DNA from: Nocardioides lacusdianchii
GTDB lineage: Bacteria > Actinomycetota > Actinomycetes > Propionibacteriales > Nocardioidaceae
Direction of reading: 5' to 3'
NCBI RefSeq assembly: GCF_020102855.1
Contig: NZ_JADHZD010000001.1
Span: 1-64,000 of the forward strand
DNA length: 64,000 nucleotides
Below the pieces are notes generated by a model that was not told the DNA's origin, did no database searches, and saw only the letters and a program-made list of their open reading frames with translations. Of this stretch, positions 60,662 through 64,000 are shown one piece after another (within the stretch, counting starts at the first letter, position 1; each line of letters starts with the position of its first letter). The position numbers and the translations under genes were made by a program.

Positions 60662-61090
60662 ATGACGGGTCTGCTCGCGACGATCGCAGTCCTGCTGCTC
60701 GTCGCCGTGGTCCTGCGGGTCGCCCTCGCGGTCCTCGTCGGGGAGCTCGATGAGTGGCGCACCTATCGCGCCCTGGCGCGTCTGGCACGTCGGCTGCGGC
60801 GCCGGCGTACGCCTGCCGCCGAGGAGCGCCCCACGCGGCGACCCATCGAGGAGGTGGGTGCGGACCTGCGGCGGCTCAACGCGTCCTTCCACCGCGACGA
60901 CATGCGCTTCGCGAAGTACGAGGGATGTCGTCAGGCCTACGACGGCGTCCTGGCCGAGGCCGCGGACATGGCGGGCCTGGCCCACCTCATGGAGGTGCTC
61001 CCCCCGGGGCGCGAGCTCGACCGCGAGCGGCAGCGCGTCGAGATGCTGCTCCAGCACCACGGCCTCCTCCCGCCGCCGTACGCCGCCTGA
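60662..61090 (+). CDS. Small membrane-anchored protein of unknown function
   Basis: A 142-aa protein. Residues about 3-27 form one membrane helix (LLATIAVLLLVAVVLRVALA). An Arg-rich stretch (RLARRLRRRRT, about 40-50) follows, predicting a cytoplasmic body. The rest is helical and charged, with RLNASFHRDDMRFAKYEGCR and EVLPPGRELDRERQRVEMLL. No known domain was recognised. It is divergent from mug (72 nt apart) and followed by the terminator shared with tuf. Confidence 0.7.
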   Translation: MTGLLATIAVLLLVAVVLRVALAVLVGELDEWRTYRALARLARRLRRRRTPAAEERPTRRPIEEVGADLRRLNASFHRDDMRFAKYEGCRQAYDGVLAEAADMAGLAHLMEVLPPGRELDRERQRVEMLLQHHGLLPPPYAA

Positions 61091-61111
61091 GCCCGGCGGA
61101 GCCTGGACGCA

Positions 61112-61148
61112 CGAGACCCCGCCTCCCTTGCGGGAGACGGGGGTCTCG
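61112..61148. terminator. Bidirectional terminator between the small membrane gene and tuf
   Basis: CGAGACCCCG (61112-61121) pairs with CGGGGGTCTCG (one bulged G), and CTCCC pairs with GGGAG inside, around a TTGC loop. It ends 33 nt after the tuf stop on the minus strand and begins 22 nt after the rightward gene, so it can serve both. Confidence 0.8.
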
Positions 61149-61180
61149 AGGTGGAGCTGGTGCGCCCTCAGGCGCTCAGA

Positions 61181-62374
<1,194 letters not shown>

Positions 62375-62454
62375 TGGGGCTCCTCCTGGTTGGTTTGGTA
62401 CTTGAACTCATGGGTGTGGGACGGGTGGTGCTGGACCGAGGGGTCCGGGTCGAG

Positions 62455-64000
62455 CTACTCGCCGCGAACCTTCTTGACGATCTCTTCGGCGATGTTCGAG
62501 GGAACCTCGGCGTACGAGTCGAACTCCATCGAGTACGACGCCTGACCGGAGGTCTTGGACCTCAGGTCGCCAACGTACCCGAACATCTCCGACAACGGCA
62601 CAAGGGCGTTCACGACCATGTCGCCGTGACGCTCCTCCTGCGCCTGGATCTGGCCGCGGCGCGAGTTGATGTCGCCGATGACCGTGCCGAGGAAGCTCTC
62701 GGGGGTGGTCACCTCGACGGCGAACATCGGCTCGAGCAGCACCGGCTTGGCCCTGCGTGCGGCCTCCTTGAAGGCCTGGTTCCCGGCGATCTTGAACGCG
62801 AGCTCGGACGAGTCGACGTCGTGGTAGGCGCCGTCCTCGAGGGAGAACTTCACGTCGACCATGGGGTAGCCGGCGAGGACGCCGAACTCCATGGCCTCCT
62901 GGCCGCCCTGGTCGACCGAGGGGATGTACTCCTTGGGCACGCGGCCGCCGGAGACGTTGTTGACGAACTCGTAGCCCGCGCCCTGGCCGGTCTCGGGGTC
63001 GATGTTCGGACCGAGGTTGATGACGACCTTGGCGAACTGACCCGAGCCACCGGTCTGCTTCTTGTGGGTGTAGGAGTGCTTCTCGACCGTGTTGCGGACG
63101 GTCTCGCGGTAGGCCACCTGCGGCTTGCCGACGGTCGCCTCCACGCGGAACTCACGCTTCATGCGGTCGACGAGGATCTCCAGGTGGAGCTCGCCCATGC
63201 CGGCGATGATCGTCTGGCCGGTCTCTTCGTCGGCCTTGACCGTGAAGGTCGGGTCCTCGTCGGAGAGGCGCTGGATCGCGGTGCCGAGCTTCTCCTGGTC
63301 GCCCTTGGTCTTGGGCTCGATCGCGACCTCGATGACCGGGGCCGGGAACGTCATGGACTCGAGGACGACCTGGTTCTGCGGGTCGCACAGCGTGTGACCG
63401 GTCTTGGTGTCCTTCAGGCCCATCACGGCCACGATCTGGCCGGCGCCGACCGACGCGATCTCCTCACGCTTGTTGGCGTGCATCTGATAGACCTTGCCGA
63501 TCCGCTCCTTGCGGCCGTTGACCGAGTTGACCACGGTCGAGCCGGCCTCGAGCTTGCCGGAGTAGACGCGGACGTAGATCAGCTTGCCCAGGTGCGGGTC
63601 GGAGGCGATCTTGTAGGCGAGGCCGGAGAACGGCTCGTCGTCGGACGGCTGGCGGACGATGACCTCGTCCTCGTCCTTGACCGAGTGGCCCTGGATCCCG
63701 TCGATGTCGAGCGGCGAGGGCAGGAACTTGACGACCGCGTCGAGCAGGGGCTGGACGCCCTTGTTCTTGAACGCGGTGCCACAGAGGACCGGGTTCAGCT
63801 TGTCGGCGAGCGTGGCGCGACGGATCGCGGCCTCGAGCTCGGCGACGGTGAAGTTCTCGTCGCCCTCCTCGAGGTACTTCTCCATGATCTCGTCATCGGC
63901 CTCGGCGAGCGTCTCGATGAACTTCTCGCGGTACTCGGCAGCCTGCTCGGCGAGGTCGGCGGGGATCTCCTCGACCTCGTAGTCCTCACCCATCGTGGTC
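62455..64000 (-). CDS. fusA: Elongation factor G, C-terminal three quarters (5' end outside window)
   Basis: About 514 codons of EF-G, open to the right edge. Visible parts are the end of the G domain ([20 protein letters not shown], then [20 protein letters not shown]), domain II, domain III ([20 protein letters not shown]), domain IV ([20 protein letters not shown] and [20 protein letters not shown]) and domain V ([20 protein letters not shown]). The GTP-binding P-loop lies beyond 64000. EF-G drives translocation and, with RRF, ribosome recycling. It precedes tuf in the str operon. Confidence 0.97.
   Translation of the reverse strand, partial: TTMGEDYEVEEIPADLAEQAAEYREKFIETLAEADDEIMEKYLEEGDENFTVAELEAAIRRATLADKLNPVLCGTAFKNKGVQPLLDAVVKFLPSPLDIDGIQGHSVKDEDEVIVRQPSDDEPFSGLAYKIASDPHLGKLIYVRVYSGKLEAGSTVVNSVNGRKERIGKVYQMHANKREEIASVGAGQIVAVMGLKDTKTGHTLCDPQNQVVLESMTFPAPVIEVAIEPKTKGDQEKLGTAIQRLSDEDPTFTVKADEETGQTIIAGMGELHLEILVDRMKREFRVEATVGKPQVAYRETVRNTVEKHSYTHKKQTGGSGQFAKVVINLGPNIDPETGQGAGYEFVNNVSGGRVPKEYIPSVDQGGQEAMEFGVLAGYPMVDVKFSLEDGAYHDVDSSELAFKIAGNQAFKEAARRAKPVLLEPMFAVEVTTPESFLGTVIGDINSRRGQIQAQEERHGDMVVNALVPLSEMFGYVGDLRSKTSGQASYSMEFDSYAEVPSNIAEEIVKKVRGE

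Overview
The window is GC-rich (about 70%) actinobacterial chromosome. Gene content and protein style (a DinB/mycothiol-type enzyme, split ribosomal operons, an L4 protein with an extra C-terminal domain, four-cysteine rpsN) suggest a Nocardioidaceae member such as Nocardioides. That placement is an inference; no rRNA or tRNA gene lies in the window. 

Layout. 1-9060: the tail of an IS30-type transposase, then a leftward run of an adenylyltransferase-like gene, a double-GNAT gene, an ABC-F ATPase, a second GNAT, a CoA-disulfide-reductase-like flavoprotein and a YghZ-type aldo/keto reductase; a rightward sortase; leftward rsmC-like and truA genes. 9143-12765: rightward secreted TSP3-type protein, a self-regulated ArsR operon (arsR, AHSA1, DinB/TIGR03086, RibD-C) and panE. 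12833-16653: leftward alpha operon (infA rpmJ rpsM rpsK rpsD rpoA rplQ). 16876-30566: an envelope/signalling cassette. Leftward are a 2086-aa anchored Ig/fibronectin rod protein, MoxR ATPase, DUF58 and a transglutaminase-fold protein without its catalytic triad; divergent rightward are an FHA adaptor and a membrane Ser/Thr kinase. 30642-31828: TerC under a predicted yybP-ykoY (Mn2+) riboswitch. 31877-44718: leftward S10 and spc operons (rpsJ to map). 45186-59551: trmB and a polyamine/GABA region. 59595-61090: VOC protein (apparently frameshifted), Mug-type glycosylase, small membrane protein. 61181-64000: tuf and the 3' part of fusA. 

How it fits together. The translation genes of the usual str-S10-spc-alpha block are all present in order and on one strand, but they are interrupted between tuf and rpsJ by about 16 kb of polyamine genes, between map and infA by about 15 kb holding the rod-protein cassette and terC, and between rplQ and truA by about 3.8 kb of ArsR-operon genes. 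The polyamine region codes for a complete route: PotABCD import, SpuC-like transamination of putrescine, gamma-aminobutyraldehyde dehydrogenase, GabT and GabD, with an Lrp regulator. Two further enzymes in the same operon (saccharopine-dehydrogenase-like and GSA-aminomutase-like) have no obvious place in that route. 

The best candidate for an undescribed system is 16876-30566: an extracellular rod, an AAA/DUF58/pseudo-transglutaminase assembly module, and a kinase-FHA pair whose adaptor carries three T-T-x-R-P-A type motifs.
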